DNA of 64,000 nucleotides from Bacillota bacterium (GCA_023459275.1 JAEWVC010000057.1:22859-86858), one strand, 5' to 3'. Shown: positions 45,248 through 54,785, numbered from the stretch's first letter. Notes: a model not told the origin generated them from the sequence alone. A program made the numbers and translations.

Positions 45248-46225
45248 CTAAAACAGCGAATTTCCGGAGATCTTCTTGGACACGAAGTTGCTGGTCAGCA
45301 CCAGAAAAACGGAGATCACCGACTGGCACAGGCCGATGGCCGCCGCATAGGCGTACCGCCCGTTGGAAAGGCCCACCTTCATGACATAGGTTTGAAGTAT
45401 CTCCGATACATCCGCGTTCCCGGGATTCCCCAGCAAATAGCTCTGCTCAAAGTTGGAGCCGCTGAGGCCCCCGCCCAGAAGGTTTCCCAGGGCCAGGATC
45501 AGCACCACCGTCACCGTGCCGCGGATCCCCGCCATGGTGATATGCCAGATTTTTTGCAGCCGGCCCGCGCCGTCGATTTCCGCCGCCTCATACAGCGTGG
45601 GGTCAATGCCTGTGATGGCGGCCAGGAACAGGATCGCCCACCAGCCCATATCCTTCCAGCAGGAGGTCAGCACCACCATCGGAAGAAAGTATTGGGGCCC
45701 GGTGAGGAACGGGATGGCGGTATTGATCACGCCAAGGCGCATCAGGACATCGTTGATAACGCCGTTGGACTGCAAAAAAAGCTGGCAGAAGCCCACCACA
45801 ATGACCCAGGAGATAAAGTAGGGCAGGTAACTGGTGGTTTGAACGAGCTTTTTGATTGGCATGGCGCGCACTTCGTTGATCACCAGCGCCAGAAGAATGG
45901 GCAGCGGAAAGGTGAAAAACATTTTGGTAATGCTCATCACCAGCGTGTTTTGAAGGATATCGGCAAAGTTGTAATCATTGGCGAATTCAATGAAATATTT
46001 GAAGCCCACCCACTCACTGGTGAACAGGCCGGCGATCCCGGAGGAAATTTTGTATTTTTTGAAGGCCATGATGATGCCGGCCATGGGGATATAATGAAAG
46101 ATCAGCAGATAGGCGATGCCGAACAGGGCAAACATCTGCAGGCTGCGCTGGCGCCAGAACAGGCGCAGCCGCGGATGCTTCCCCGTATTGGGCACGCTTC
46201 TGGCCAATGAGGTCACTTCTATCAT
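45248..46225 (-). CDS. ABC transporter permease (LplB-like)
   Basis: A 325-residue permease. It shows the LplB-type IFHYIPMAGIIMAFKKYKISSG segment after the first helix and the coupling loop EAAEIDGAGRLQKIWHITMAG. The start is uncertain: the ATG at 46225 has GAAAGG immediately adjacent, a GTG at 46216 has better spacing, and in-frame ATGs exist up to 46288. It is first in the minus-strand operon. A 17-bp palindrome (46246-46262) lies upstream. Confidence 0.88.
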   Translation of the reverse strand: MIEVTSLARSVPNTGKHPRLRLFWRQRSLQMFALFGIAYLLIFHYIPMAGIIMAFKKYKISSGIAGLFTSEWVGFKYFIEFANDYNFADILQNTLVMSITKMFFTFPLPILLALVINEVRAMPIKKLVQTTSYLPYFISWVIVVGFCQLFLQSNGVINDVLMRLGVINTAIPFLTGPQYFLPMVVLTSCWKDMGWWAILFLAAITGIDPTLYEAAEIDGAGRLQKIWHITMAGIRGTVTVVLILALGNLLGGGLSGSNFEQSYLLGNPGNADVSEILQTYVMKVGLSNGRYAYAAAIGLCQSVISVFLVLTSNFVSKKISGNSLF

Positions 46226-46245
46226 CCTTTCGCCCAAGAACGCTC

Positions 46246-46262
46246 TTGTACATAGTGTACAA
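46246..46262. promoter_or_regulatory. Candidate operator palindrome
   Basis: TTGTACA-TAG-TGTACAA has perfect 7-bp arms and lies 21 bp upstream of the permease start, between divergent transporter genes. It is well placed for repression of the minus-strand importer/GH3 operon. The cognate regulator is not identified; the two-component regulator at 53913 is one candidate. Confidence 0.4.
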
Positions 46263-46479
46263 AAATTCTTCCGCATGCATACTGTCATAAATCACTGTGG
46301 CAAGACGCATCTATCACTGGCCGGGCCGGGATGGCATCCTGAAAGCCCTTGTCACGCAAGGGTTTGGGGACGCCTTCTTTTTTCCCGCAAAAAATATCCG
46401 TCGCTGCGGCGTAAGATATGACAGTTGTGTTCGCAGGGGAACCTTCTTACCATGATCACCATGGGAAAGGAGGGTTTTT

Positions 46480-47796
46480 GTGCGGGTCCTCGTACTATTT
46501 ATGCAAGGCATCCAACGGGTGATGAAAAAGGCCCAGGAACAGGTCAACTATGCCTGCATTATGATGGAGGGGCTATTTAACATCCTGGGCAACGACATCA
46601 TGGGCATGAACACCATCGTTCCCCTGTTCCTGGCCGATCTGGGGGCAAGCCTTGCGCTGGTGGGGAGCCTGAATACGATGCACGCCGTCATATCCGCCGT
46701 TTCCCCCCTGCTGTTTGGCGGCATGGTGGCGGCGGCGCGCTTCAAGCGCAGGCTTTCGCTTACGCTCAACGGCATATCCAGGGGGCTGATGCTGCTGATC
46801 CCCCTGCTCATCCTTCTTGGCGTGGCCGGGAAAGCCATGCTGGCCGCCTTCTTCGCGGTCATGTTTTTCTATGATGTCTGCCAGCCCATTACGGGGATCT
46901 CCTGGAACTACCTGCTGGGCAACTGCGTCAGCCCCGCCAAAAGGGGAAAATTGCTGGGGACGCTGCTGGGGGTTTCGGGCATCATCACCTTTTTGGCCAG
47001 CAATATCATCAAAGCCATCCGCGCCAATCCCAATTTGACCGGCATGGGCCAGTACGCCTCCATCTTTTTTCTTGGCGGCAGCCTGATGTTCTGCTCGGTG
47101 CTGTTTTTCCTCCCGCTCAGGGAGCAGGGCAGCACAGCCTCCAAAAAAGAGGAGCGAAACCCGAAAGCGTATCTTATAAACCTGATGGCCAGCTTCCAAA
47201 ACAAGGCCTTTGACTGGGCCATCGCCACCAACGTGTTCTCCAACACCTCCATGGCGGTGAATACCTTCTTTTTCCTGTTTGCCAAAAATACGCTGCGCCT
47301 TGATACCGGCGGCATCTCCAACCTGCTCATCGTCCAGACCCTTGGGCTGATGGCGGGCGGGTTCACCACAGGAAGGATCTCCTCCCGCTTTGGCATCAAG
47401 CGCATGCTTACCATGGCGGAGTCCCTGGGGCTGCTGGTGCCTGTTTTGGGGCTGCTGGCCCTGCGGGCCTCCGCCCCCTTCGCGCTGGCGGCCGCGGCCG
47501 TATTTCTCATCGGCTTTTCCCGCAGCGGCATGATCGGGTATCAGGCCTACATCCTGGAAGTGGTGGAGCCCCAGCGGACGGTTTATTACCTTGTTTCCAA
47601 AAGCCTGGCGCTTCTGCCCTTCTCCTTTACAAGCATGCTGATCGGGCTCTATCTGGAAGCCTATCCTGCCGGCGGCGTGTTTATCTTCCAGATCGCCGTC
47701 TGTTTGACGGCCATCGCCTGCACCACGCGGCTGAAGCTGTCGGTATACGCCAACAGGCAGCGGGGCGGAAAACAGGAGCATGCCGCCGGCGCCTAA
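46480..47796 (+). CDS. MFS transporter
   Basis: A 438-residue membrane protein with about 12 hydrophobic helices and a basic loop after helix 2 (AARFKRRLSL) as in the major facilitator superfamily. The central loop between the two halves is charged (REQGSTASKKEERNPK). A GTG start follows AAAGGAGGG. It lies 103 bp upstream of GH95 on the same strand and may import the GH95 substrate or export a product; no substrate motif is recognisable. Confidence 0.87.
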   Translation: MRVLVLFMQGIQRVMKKAQEQVNYACIMMEGLFNILGNDIMGMNTIVPLFLADLGASLALVGSLNTMHAVISAVSPLLFGGMVAAARFKRRLSLTLNGISRGLMLLIPLLILLGVAGKAMLAAFFAVMFFYDVCQPITGISWNYLLGNCVSPAKRGKLLGTLLGVSGIITFLASNIIKAIRANPNLTGMGQYASIFFLGGSLMFCSVLFFLPLREQGSTASKKEERNPKAYLINLMASFQNKAFDWAIATNVFSNTSMAVNTFFFLFAKNTLRLDTGGISNLLIVQTLGLMAGGFTTGRISSRFGIKRMLTMAESLGLLVPVLGLLALRASAPFALAAAAVFLIGFSRSGMIGYQAYILEVVEPQRTVYYLVSKSLALLPFSFTSMLIGLYLEAYPAGGVFIFQIAVCLTAIACTTRLKLSVYANRQRGGKQEHAAGA

Positions 47797-47899
47797 TGAT
47801 AAGCGGGCGGCGCTCTTGGCATATCCCAAATTGCGCCCGTGCACCCCCGTTTGAAATCAAAAGCATCAGGACCGCATACGGATAAGGAGGAGAAAACTG

Positions 47900-50257
47900 A
47901 TGGACGACCGCGAATATTGCCTTTCCTATCATCAGGCGGCGGAGCGGTGGGACGACGCGCTGCCTATGGGCAACGGCCGGCTGGGGGCCATGGTCTATGG
48001 GCATACGGGCATCGACCGCATACAGCTCAATGAGGACAGCCTGTGGTACGGAAAATTCATTGACCGCAACAATCCGGCCACCCGTGAAAAGCTGCCCCTT
48101 ATCCGGCAAAAGGTGCTCGAAGGGAAGATCGGGGAAGCCGAAGACCTGATCGCGCAGTACATGATCGGCGCGCCCAGCACCATGCGGCATTACGAGCCTT
48201 TGGGAGAGCTGGACATCGCCCTCAACCAGCATACGCCCTTTGTGATGGGGTGGATCCCCAACAGCGGCGGCTGCGGGGAGTACCGGGCCCGCCTTGATAT
48301 GATGCGCGGCATCCAAACCATCACCCACGTCCAAAACGGGGTGAAGTACACACGGGAAATGTTTGTGAGCCACCCGGATCAGGTGCTGTGCATCCGCATC
48401 AGCGCCGGCAGGCCCGGCGCCATCAACCTGGACGCGCAGATGGACCGCTGCCGCATCTTTGACGAAAAAGCCCCGGACCACCGCCGGCCCGGAAAGTTCA
48501 GCCGCGGCGGCGGCTGGGCCGGCATGCTGCTGGACGAAAACCATCTGATTGATGATACCACCCTTCTGATCAAGGGCCACGCGGCGGAGACCGGCTTTGT
48601 TTCGGCTGTGCGGATGGCAACCGACGGCCTGGTGGAAAACCCCTATACCCAGCTTTTGACCAGGGGCGCCACCACCGTCTGTTTGTACCTTGCGGCCTCC
48701 ACCGAAAACCGGGAAAAGGACCCGCAGGCGTATGTGCTGGAAACCCTGGACAGGGCGGAAAGCCTTGGCTATGACAGGCTGATGGCGCGTCACCTGCAAG
48801 ACTTTGAGCCCATGATGCGCCGGTGCGTTTTGTCCCTGGGCCCGGCAAAGGAAGGCCCCACCGATGAACGCATCCTGCGCCAGCGGGAGGGGGAGGAGGA
48901 CAGCGGTCTGGCGGCGCTGTATTTCACCTTCGGCAGATATCTGATGATGGCCGGCGGCAGGGAAGATTCCGCGGCGCTTACCCTGCAGGGCATTTGGAAC
49001 AAGGATTTTGTGCCGGCCTGGGACAGCAAGTACACCATCAACATCAACACCCAAATGAACTACTGGCCCGCCGAGGTGTGCAACCTGAGCGAGCTGCACC
49101 ATTCCATGTTCGCCCTCATCAAAAGCATGTGGGAAAAAGGCAGGGACACCGCCCGCGTCATGTACGGCTGCCGGGGCGCCATGTGCCACCACAATACCGA
49201 TTTTTACGGCGACTGCGCGCCCCAGGACGTATACCTGGCATCCACCCCGTGGACCACAGGAGGCGTGTGGATGGCGCTGCACCTGTGGGAGCATTACCTG
49301 TTTACCCTGGATACGGATTTTCTGCGGGAATGGTATCCCGTGCTCCGCGATTTCGCCCTGTTTTTCCTGGATTTTCTTATTGAAGATCAAAAAGGGCGCC
49401 TGGTCACCTGCCCCTCCGTATCCCCGGAAAACCGCTATGTCCTGCCAAACGGCCACGACACGCCCATCTGCGCCGGCCCGGCCATGGACAGCCAGATGCT
49501 AAGGGCATTGTTTGACGCCTGCGTTGCGGCCAATGAAATTCTGCAAGTAAACGATCCCCTTGCCAAGGAATTTTTAGCGGCGCGAAACCGGCTGCCGGAA
49601 AACGCCGTGGGCTCCCGGGGGCAGCTGCTGGAATGGCGGGAAGAGGAAAAGGAAATGACCCCGGGCATGGGCCATATCTCCCATCTGTGGGGGGCCTATC
49701 CCGGCACGGAAATCAACTGGAAGGATACGCCGGAGCTTTTGCAGGCCGTGCGCACCTCCCTAAAGCTGCGCATGGACAACGGCGCGGGAGGGGGCGGCTG
49801 GCCCCTGGCCTGGTACATCTGCCAGCACGCGCGCATGCTGGACGGGGTGATGACAGGGCAGAACATACGCCGCATGGTCACGGCCGCCAAGACAAGAAAC
49901 TTCCTAAACAGCTGGGGCGTGTTCCAGATCGACGGCAATCTGGGCGCCACCGCCGGCATTGCGGAGGCGCTGCTGCAGAGCCATACGGGCATCCTGCACC
50001 TTCTGCCGGCCCTTCCCCCCGAATGGAAGGCCGGGAGCGTCCGGGGATTAAGGGCCCGGGGAGGCCATACGGTGGATATGGCATGGTCCGGGGGCGCGCT
50101 TGCGCACGCGGCCATCCACGCGGCGGGCAGCGGGACGGTTACGGTCCGCTCCGCGCTTGAAACTGTCCGGGAGGGCGGGCGCGCGGTCCCCGCGGAAAAA
50201 ACGGACTTGGGTATTTGTTTTGCCGTGGAAAAAGGAAAAACATATTTGCTGGCGTAG
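47900..50257 (+). CDS. GH95 alpha-L-fucosidase/galactosidase-like enzyme
   Basis: A 785-residue cytoplasmic GH95 protein. The N-terminal beta-domain signature is WDDALPMGNGRLGAMVYG followed by IQLNEDSLWYG. The (alpha/alpha)6 catalytic barrel includes the NINTQMNYWPAEVCNLSELH segment, which carries the catalytic-base asparagine region, and the NGAGGGGWPLAWY stretch. GH95 enzymes cleave alpha-1,2-L-fucosyl or L-galactosyl residues by inversion. AAGGAGG precedes the ATG. It follows the MFS gene. Confidence 0.9.
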   Translation: MDDREYCLSYHQAAERWDDALPMGNGRLGAMVYGHTGIDRIQLNEDSLWYGKFIDRNNPATREKLPLIRQKVLEGKIGEAEDLIAQYMIGAPSTMRHYEPLGELDIALNQHTPFVMGWIPNSGGCGEYRARLDMMRGIQTITHVQNGVKYTREMFVSHPDQVLCIRISAGRPGAINLDAQMDRCRIFDEKAPDHRRPGKFSRGGGWAGMLLDENHLIDDTTLLIKGHAAETGFVSAVRMATDGLVENPYTQLLTRGATTVCLYLAASTENREKDPQAYVLETLDRAESLGYDRLMARHLQDFEPMMRRCVLSLGPAKEGPTDERILRQREGEEDSGLAALYFTFGRYLMMAGGREDSAALTLQGIWNKDFVPAWDSKYTININTQMNYWPAEVCNLSELHHSMFALIKSMWEKGRDTARVMYGCRGAMCHHNTDFYGDCAPQDVYLASTPWTTGGVWMALHLWEHYLFTLDTDFLREWYPVLRDFALFFLDFLIEDQKGRLVTCPSVSPENRYVLPNGHDTPICAGPAMDSQMLRALFDACVAANEILQVNDPLAKEFLAARNRLPENAVGSRGQLLEWREEEKEMTPGMGHISHLWGAYPGTEINWKDTPELLQAVRTSLKLRMDNGAGGGGWPLAWYICQHARMLDGVMTGQNIRRMVTAAKTRNFLNSWGVFQIDGNLGATAGIAEALLQSHTGILHLLPALPPEWKAGSVRGLRARGGHTVDMAWSGGALAHAAIHAAGSGTVTVRSALETVREGGRAVPAEKTDLGICFAVEKGKTYLLA

Positions 50258-50433
50258 AGGCCGCCGCAACCCTCGCATCATTGCATTACTATTCATGGAG
50301 ATGGCCGCCGAAGGTTTCCAAAGGGCGACCGGAAAGCCCTTTGGCCGCGTCCGCGGACGCGAAATCCTTTACGTTGAATAACAATATGCAAAGTCTGCGT
50401 TTAGCGCGGCAGCCCCTCTCCTTCGGATGGGAA

Positions 50434-50476
50434 CCAGGGCAACCGCTTATGACGAAGCCGTAAGTGGCTGCCCTGG
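50434..50476. promoter_or_regulatory. Long imperfect hairpin upstream of the SBP/TCS promoter
   Basis: CCAGGGCAACCGCTTA (50434-50449) and TAAGTGGCTGCCCTGG (50461-50476) pair at 15 of 16 positions (one G-T) around an 11-nt loop. The element ends 18 bp before the -35 box at 50495. It may be an operator or a terminator-like 3' structure of the GH95 transcript; no T-run follows. Within 50258-50433 smaller pairs (AAAGGGC/GCCCTTT, GCGTCCGCGGACGC) but no gene were seen. Confidence 0.45.
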
Positions 50477-50494
50477 GATGGAACCCGCCCTCTC

Positions 50495-50523
50495 TTGTAA
50501 TCCCCATCCCCGCCCCGTATAAT
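50495..50523 (+). promoter_or_regulatory. Promoter of the SBP-YesMN operon
   Basis: TTGTAA (50495-50500), 17 bp, TATAAT (50518-50523). The SBP ATG lies 47 bp downstream with AAGGAG at about 50556. Confidence 0.75.
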
Positions 50524-50570
50524 AATTTTATCTGGGACCGGAAATTTCATAGAGCAAGGAGTCCTGCCAT

Positions 50571-52094
50571 ATGAACGGACGGCGCAAAATTGTCAGGCGA
50601 TTGGGGACCTGGCTGCTCCTGCTATCCCTCAGCCCATTTTGGGCCGTTCCGTCGCGGGCGGAGGAGCCCGTAACGCTGACATGCCTTATCAACCATACAT
50701 GGTATCCCGTCAGCAGCTTTACGGGGATCATTCCGGAGGAGATCACCCGCCTGACCGGGGTCAGGCTGGATGTGGCCATCGCCAGGGACCCAAGGCAGCT
50801 GAACCTTCTTCTTGCCTCGGGGAACCTTCCGGACCTGATCTATACCTCCACCCAGTTTGAACTCCTGTCCAACGCGGCTTTCTGCTATGACTACGATACG
50901 CTGATTGAAAGATACGGCGTCCAATGGGAGATCGGAGACGACCTGCGGGCCAACGCATTGGTGTATTCCAAGGACGGCAGGCCCTACACCGTCATCAACC
51001 ATTACACCAGAACAGAGGATTGGGCCGATACCTCCGCCGTTCCCATGACCGCCTCCATGCTGATCCGCCAGGATATATTGAGCGCCATGGGGAACCCGCC
51101 CATCCGCACCACCGGTGACCTGATGGGCGTGTATCTGCGCGTAAAGGAGGAATATCCCGGCCTGATCCCCCTCACCTTCAACGGGACCCACAGGTTCAAC
51201 GCCTTCCGCGTTTGGTTTGGCCTGGGGCTGGCCGATTTTGTGGAGCAGGCGGATCAGTCCTACCTGTTTTACAGCCGGGACGCCCGTTACTACCAGATGC
51301 TTGCCTACCTGAACAAGCTGTATCAAAAGGGCTGCCTGCTGGTGGACAACTTCGCCACCACCACCGAGGCTACGGGCCTTTTATACAAGCGGGGCAAGGC
51401 CTTTTCCTACAGCGCCTGCACCCAGAACGCCAACGTGTATATGGATACCGCCCTAAACGCGCTTAATCCCGGCTTTCATTCCGTGGAGCTTTATCCCCTG
51501 GAGGATTCCAATCAATCCGTTTCCAACCTGGGCTGGTCGGGCGTGTTTATCACTAAGAACTGCAAGGACCCGGAAGCCGCCATCAAACTGATGGCCTGGA
51601 TGTTTACCCCGGAAGCCCAGAAGCTGACCCAGTGGGGCCGGGAAGGCACCGACTACACGCTGGACAAGAATAATCTGCCGGTCTACTCCCCCGGGCTTTT
51701 GCAGACCATTGTCCAGGATACGTACAACACGGTGTACAATCCCTGGTTCTATTTCGGCGCCTCCGCCATTGTGGAATCCGAGGGCCGCTGTGCCCTGATG
51801 GATATATCGGATTATCAAAACACGTATACCGCCATCCGCGAAGGATACCGGAACCTGCCATGGATCACCGCGGCGACGCCGCAGGAAGGAACGCGGGAAA
51901 AAGAAATCTATGACCGTATCAACGCGGGCGCCCTCACCTATGAGACGAAGATCATCCTTTCCGACACAGACGCGGTATTCGAAGCGAATTTCGCCGAGTA
52001 CATGAACTGGCTCGAAGCGCTGGGCGTTAAGCAGCTGGAAGATTTTATGTCCTTGAAAATCCCCGGCGTGATGCAGAATTATCTTACAAAATAG
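50571..52094 (+). CDS. Solute-binding protein encoded with a two-component system, possible co-sensor
   Basis: A 507-residue secreted family-1 SBP. The N-terminal signal (MNGRRKIVRRLGTWLLLLSLSPFWAVPSRA) lacks a lipobox. It is closely related to the SBP at 42783, sharing HTWYPV-SF-GIIPEEIT and GWSGVFITKNCKDPEAAIKL-like blocks, but it has no permease genes beside it. Instead it is followed 17 bp later by a YesM-type kinase and then a YesN-type regulator. It could deliver ligand to the permeases at 44323-46225, or present ligand to the kinase, as XylFII does for LytS in clostridia. Confidence 0.85.
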   Translation: MNGRRKIVRRLGTWLLLLSLSPFWAVPSRAEEPVTLTCLINHTWYPVSSFTGIIPEEITRLTGVRLDVAIARDPRQLNLLLASGNLPDLIYTSTQFELLSNAAFCYDYDTLIERYGVQWEIGDDLRANALVYSKDGRPYTVINHYTRTEDWADTSAVPMTASMLIRQDILSAMGNPPIRTTGDLMGVYLRVKEEYPGLIPLTFNGTHRFNAFRVWFGLGLADFVEQADQSYLFYSRDARYYQMLAYLNKLYQKGCLLVDNFATTTEATGLLYKRGKAFSYSACTQNANVYMDTALNALNPGFHSVELYPLEDSNQSVSNLGWSGVFITKNCKDPEAAIKLMAWMFTPEAQKLTQWGREGTDYTLDKNNLPVYSPGLLQTIVQDTYNTVYNPWFYFGASAIVESEGRCALMDISDYQNTYTAIREGYRNLPWITAATPQEGTREKEIYDRINAGALTYETKIILSDTDAVFEANFAEYMNWLEALGVKQLEDFMSLKIPGVMQNYLTK

Positions 52095-52111
52095 AAAGGC
52101 TCCGTTTTCTT

Positions 52112-53884
52112 ATGAGCAGCGACGTCCATGCGCCAAGGCCCGTCCGCAAAGGCCTGAAGGCGCTGACCACACGGTTTATCCTCTTCTATTTGATTTTTGT
52201 GTTCGCCCCGACGGTGGCCTTTGTGGGGATCTACTCCTCCAGCCTTTTGCGGGAACAATTGAATGAACAGCGGTACAAAGAGCAGCTGATGCTCAAGCAG
52301 AACGCGCAGTTTTTGGAAAAATACCTCCTGCAGGGGGAATCCATCGGCAGCTCCCTCCAGGCGGACACCATGCTGATGAACCTGCTGGAGAACAACTACC
52401 TGTCCGCGTCGGATGAATTGTACGCCTACGTCTCCCATATACAGCCCATGTTCTCGGCCATGCTGATTACCAATCCAACGGTTCAGGATATCTATATTTA
52501 CCGCTTTATCCCGTCCCATATCACCAACTCGTCCCTGGCCTACAACCTTTGCACCATGGAGGATTACGCTTACGACCCCCTGTATTTGAACGGCAAGGAA
52601 GGCGCCCACGGCTTTCTGGCCCTGACCCCGGACATGGCGTACCATCAGGAGGACAAAGCGCCGCAGGGCCCGCAGTTCATCTACCTGACTTCCCTGTACA
52701 ACAAAAACTATTCCCGGGTCATGGGCATCCTGGAAGTGCAGATCGATATGGAGAAGGCCCTTACCGCCCTGGACATCCCGCAAAACCAGGGCCTCATGTA
52801 CCTAAAGTACCGCGGGGAATATTACGCCGTCCGGTTTGCGGGCGGCGCGGCCCAATTGGCTTACCAGCTCCCCCTGCAAGCCCTGCCCGCTTCCCACGGC
52901 ACGCAGACCATATCGGAAGCCATCGCGGAGACCGGGCTGGACCTTTACTACGTTATCCCGGAGGAACGGGAAAGCATCGCGGCGGTAACCAGGAGCGTGG
53001 CCTTTTCCGCGCTGCTGCTGCTTGTGCCCGCCATGGCGGTGTATATGTTCATCTACCGTTACGCTTTGCGGCTTTCCCGCTTCAGCAGGCATATCCGCAA
53101 AAGCCAAAATGCCGCCCTTGCCCACTATACCGGGGACAGCCATCCGGATGAGCTTGGAGACCTGATCTCCTCCTACAACGGCATGGTGGATACCATTCAT
53201 ATTCTCATCGATCAGGTGCGCCAGGCGGAAAAGCTGAAAAACGCCGCCACCTACTATGCCATGATCTCCCAGGTAAATCCCCATTTTATGTTCAACACGC
53301 TGGAGAATATCCGCATGCAGATCGAGTTGGAGCACTATACCGACGCCGGGCAGATGCTGTTTGTGCTGGGCCGTTTCCTCCGCTATAACATTTCCATGCG
53401 CAGGGAGAGCCGGCTGCATTCGGAGCTTGAGCATATTCAGTACTACCTGAAGATTTACCAATACCGCATCAGCCATCTGATCCAATACACGGTGGACATT
53501 CCAGGCGACCTGGAAAACGTGCGGTGCCCCTTCTGCATGCTGCAGCCCATTGTGGAAAACTGCCTGAAGCATGGCATCCGGGAGGTTTCCAGCCCGCTTT
53601 TGATCACGGTATCCATCCTGCCCGAGGGGAATGACCTGCTGATCAGGGTTGCGGATAATGGCAGCGGCATGGCGGAAGAGGATATCCGGGAGCTGAACAG
53701 GGCCATGAAAACGCCCGAGCTCAAGGAACAGAACGGCGAGAACCACGTGGGGCTTCAAAACGTCAACGCAAGGATCAAATACTTCTATGGGCTGAAATAC
53801 GGCCTTACCATCCAGGCCAACACACCCGCCGGGCTGGTGATCAACATTCTTATCGGCAGGGAGCCGCTGCAGGACATCCCTTGA
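52112..53884 (+). CDS. Sensor histidine kinase, YesM-like
   Basis: A 590-residue membrane kinase. Helix 1 is at about residues 17-38 and helix 2 at about 295-317, enclosing an extracellular sensor of about 255 residues. A HAMP-like linker and the His_kinase motif QVNPHFMFNTLENIR (phospho-His near residue 391) follow, and the HATPase region has N-box MLQPIVENCLKHGI, DNGSGM and NHVGLQNVNARI. It lies in an operon between the SBP and its response regulator and should phosphorylate the latter in response to a sugar outside. Confidence 0.93.
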   Translation: MSSDVHAPRPVRKGLKALTTRFILFYLIFVFAPTVAFVGIYSSSLLREQLNEQRYKEQLMLKQNAQFLEKYLLQGESIGSSLQADTMLMNLLENNYLSASDELYAYVSHIQPMFSAMLITNPTVQDIYIYRFIPSHITNSSLAYNLCTMEDYAYDPLYLNGKEGAHGFLALTPDMAYHQEDKAPQGPQFIYLTSLYNKNYSRVMGILEVQIDMEKALTALDIPQNQGLMYLKYRGEYYAVRFAGGAAQLAYQLPLQALPASHGTQTISEAIAETGLDLYYVIPEERESIAAVTRSVAFSALLLLVPAMAVYMFIYRYALRLSRFSRHIRKSQNAALAHYTGDSHPDELGDLISSYNGMVDTIHILIDQVRQAEKLKNAATYYAMISQVNPHFMFNTLENIRMQIELEHYTDAGQMLFVLGRFLRYNISMRRESRLHSELEHIQYYLKIYQYRISHLIQYTVDIPGDLENVRCPFCMLQPIVENCLKHGIREVSSPLLITVSILPEGNDLLIRVADNGSGMAEEDIRELNRAMKTPELKEQNGENHVGLQNVNARIKYFYGLKYGLTIQANTPAGLVINILIGREPLQDIP

Positions 53885-53912
53885 TTTTCTTTGCCTGTGA
53901 AGGGGGGCGCGC

Positions 53913-54677
53913 ATGAAGATACTGGTGGTGGATGATGAAAAAATCATCGTGCAAGGCATTGTCAAACGGCTGGAAAAGATGAGCCATCTGAATCTGCAGG
54001 TGGCGGGAGCCTATTCCGGCACCGAGGCGCTGGAGATCATGCCCTACTTTCTGCCCAACCTGCTCATTACCGATATCCGTATGCCGGGCATGCAGGGGCT
54101 TACGCTCATCGGGATCGCCAAAGAAAGGAACCTGTGCGAGAATTACGTGATCCTCACCGCCTATGAGAATTTTGAGTATGCCCGGCAGGCCATTGATTAC
54201 CATGTGCTCAATTACCTGGTCAAGCCCATCGACTGGGAGGTGTTTGAAAAGCTCATCAACGATCTGGCCATGGGGCAAAGCACGCAAAAGGACGTGGGGG
54301 AGATCCTCAAAACCTATCAAAGCCTGTATGCCCACATCGACCGCAAAGACCTTTCCCACGTGCTCCTGAAGCTGGTCAGGTATGTGAAGCACAATTTCAA
54401 CAAGGATATCTCCCTGGTGCATCTGTCCGTATACTCCGGCGTTTCGGAAAACTATATCTGCGCGCTGTTCAAAAAAGAGCTGGACATCACCTTTCTGGAT
54501 TATGTGTACGAGCTGCGGCTGCAAAAATCCATGGAGCTTTTGCTCACCCGCCGGGAGAACACCATCCAGGATATCGCAAAATCGGTGGGGTACCATTCCG
54601 ACAGGCAGTTTTTCCGCATGTTCAAGGCAAGGCTCAATATGACGCCCCAATCCTTCCGGGATATGTACGCCATCTAG
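53913..54677 (+). CDS. Response regulator with AraC DNA-binding domain, YesN-like
   Basis: A 254-residue response regulator. The receiver domain (1-120) has the acidic pair Asp7-Asp8, phosphoacceptor Asp54 in LLITDIRMPG, a Thr in ILTAY and Lys in NYLVKPID. An AraC HTH pair occupies about 155-254, ending MTPQSFRDMY. It starts 29 bp after the kinase gene with AAGGGGG upstream. It is shorter than typical YesN (about 370-530) because the linker is minimal. Likely targets are local SBP, permease and GH genes. Confidence 0.93.
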   Translation: MKILVVDDEKIIVQGIVKRLEKMSHLNLQVAGAYSGTEALEIMPYFLPNLLITDIRMPGMQGLTLIGIAKERNLCENYVILTAYENFEYARQAIDYHVLNYLVKPIDWEVFEKLINDLAMGQSTQKDVGEILKTYQSLYAHIDRKDLSHVLLKLVRYVKHNFNKDISLVHLSVYSGVSENYICALFKKELDITFLDYVYELRLQKSMELLLTRRENTIQDIAKSVGYHSDRQFFRMFKARLNMTPQSFRDMYAI

Positions 54678-54727
54678 CAAAGATACCGGCGGAACAGCGA
54701 ATCCTCCAGGCAATATGCAGGGTTTTG

Positions 54728-54770
54728 AAGACCGTTCTTTTTTATGGCGACCATAAAATCGGACGGTCTT
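54728..54770 (+). terminator. Two-part hairpin after the response regulator gene
   Basis: AAGACCGT (54728-54735) pairs with ACGGTCTT (54763-54770), and inside it TTTTATGG (54740-54747) pairs with CCATAAAA (54751-54758) around CGA. It is placed 50 bp after the regulator stop and 15 bp before the next promoter. It is either a transcript-end structure or a cruciform operator. Confidence 0.5.
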
Positions 54771-54785
54771 TGGAATATCCGTCAG

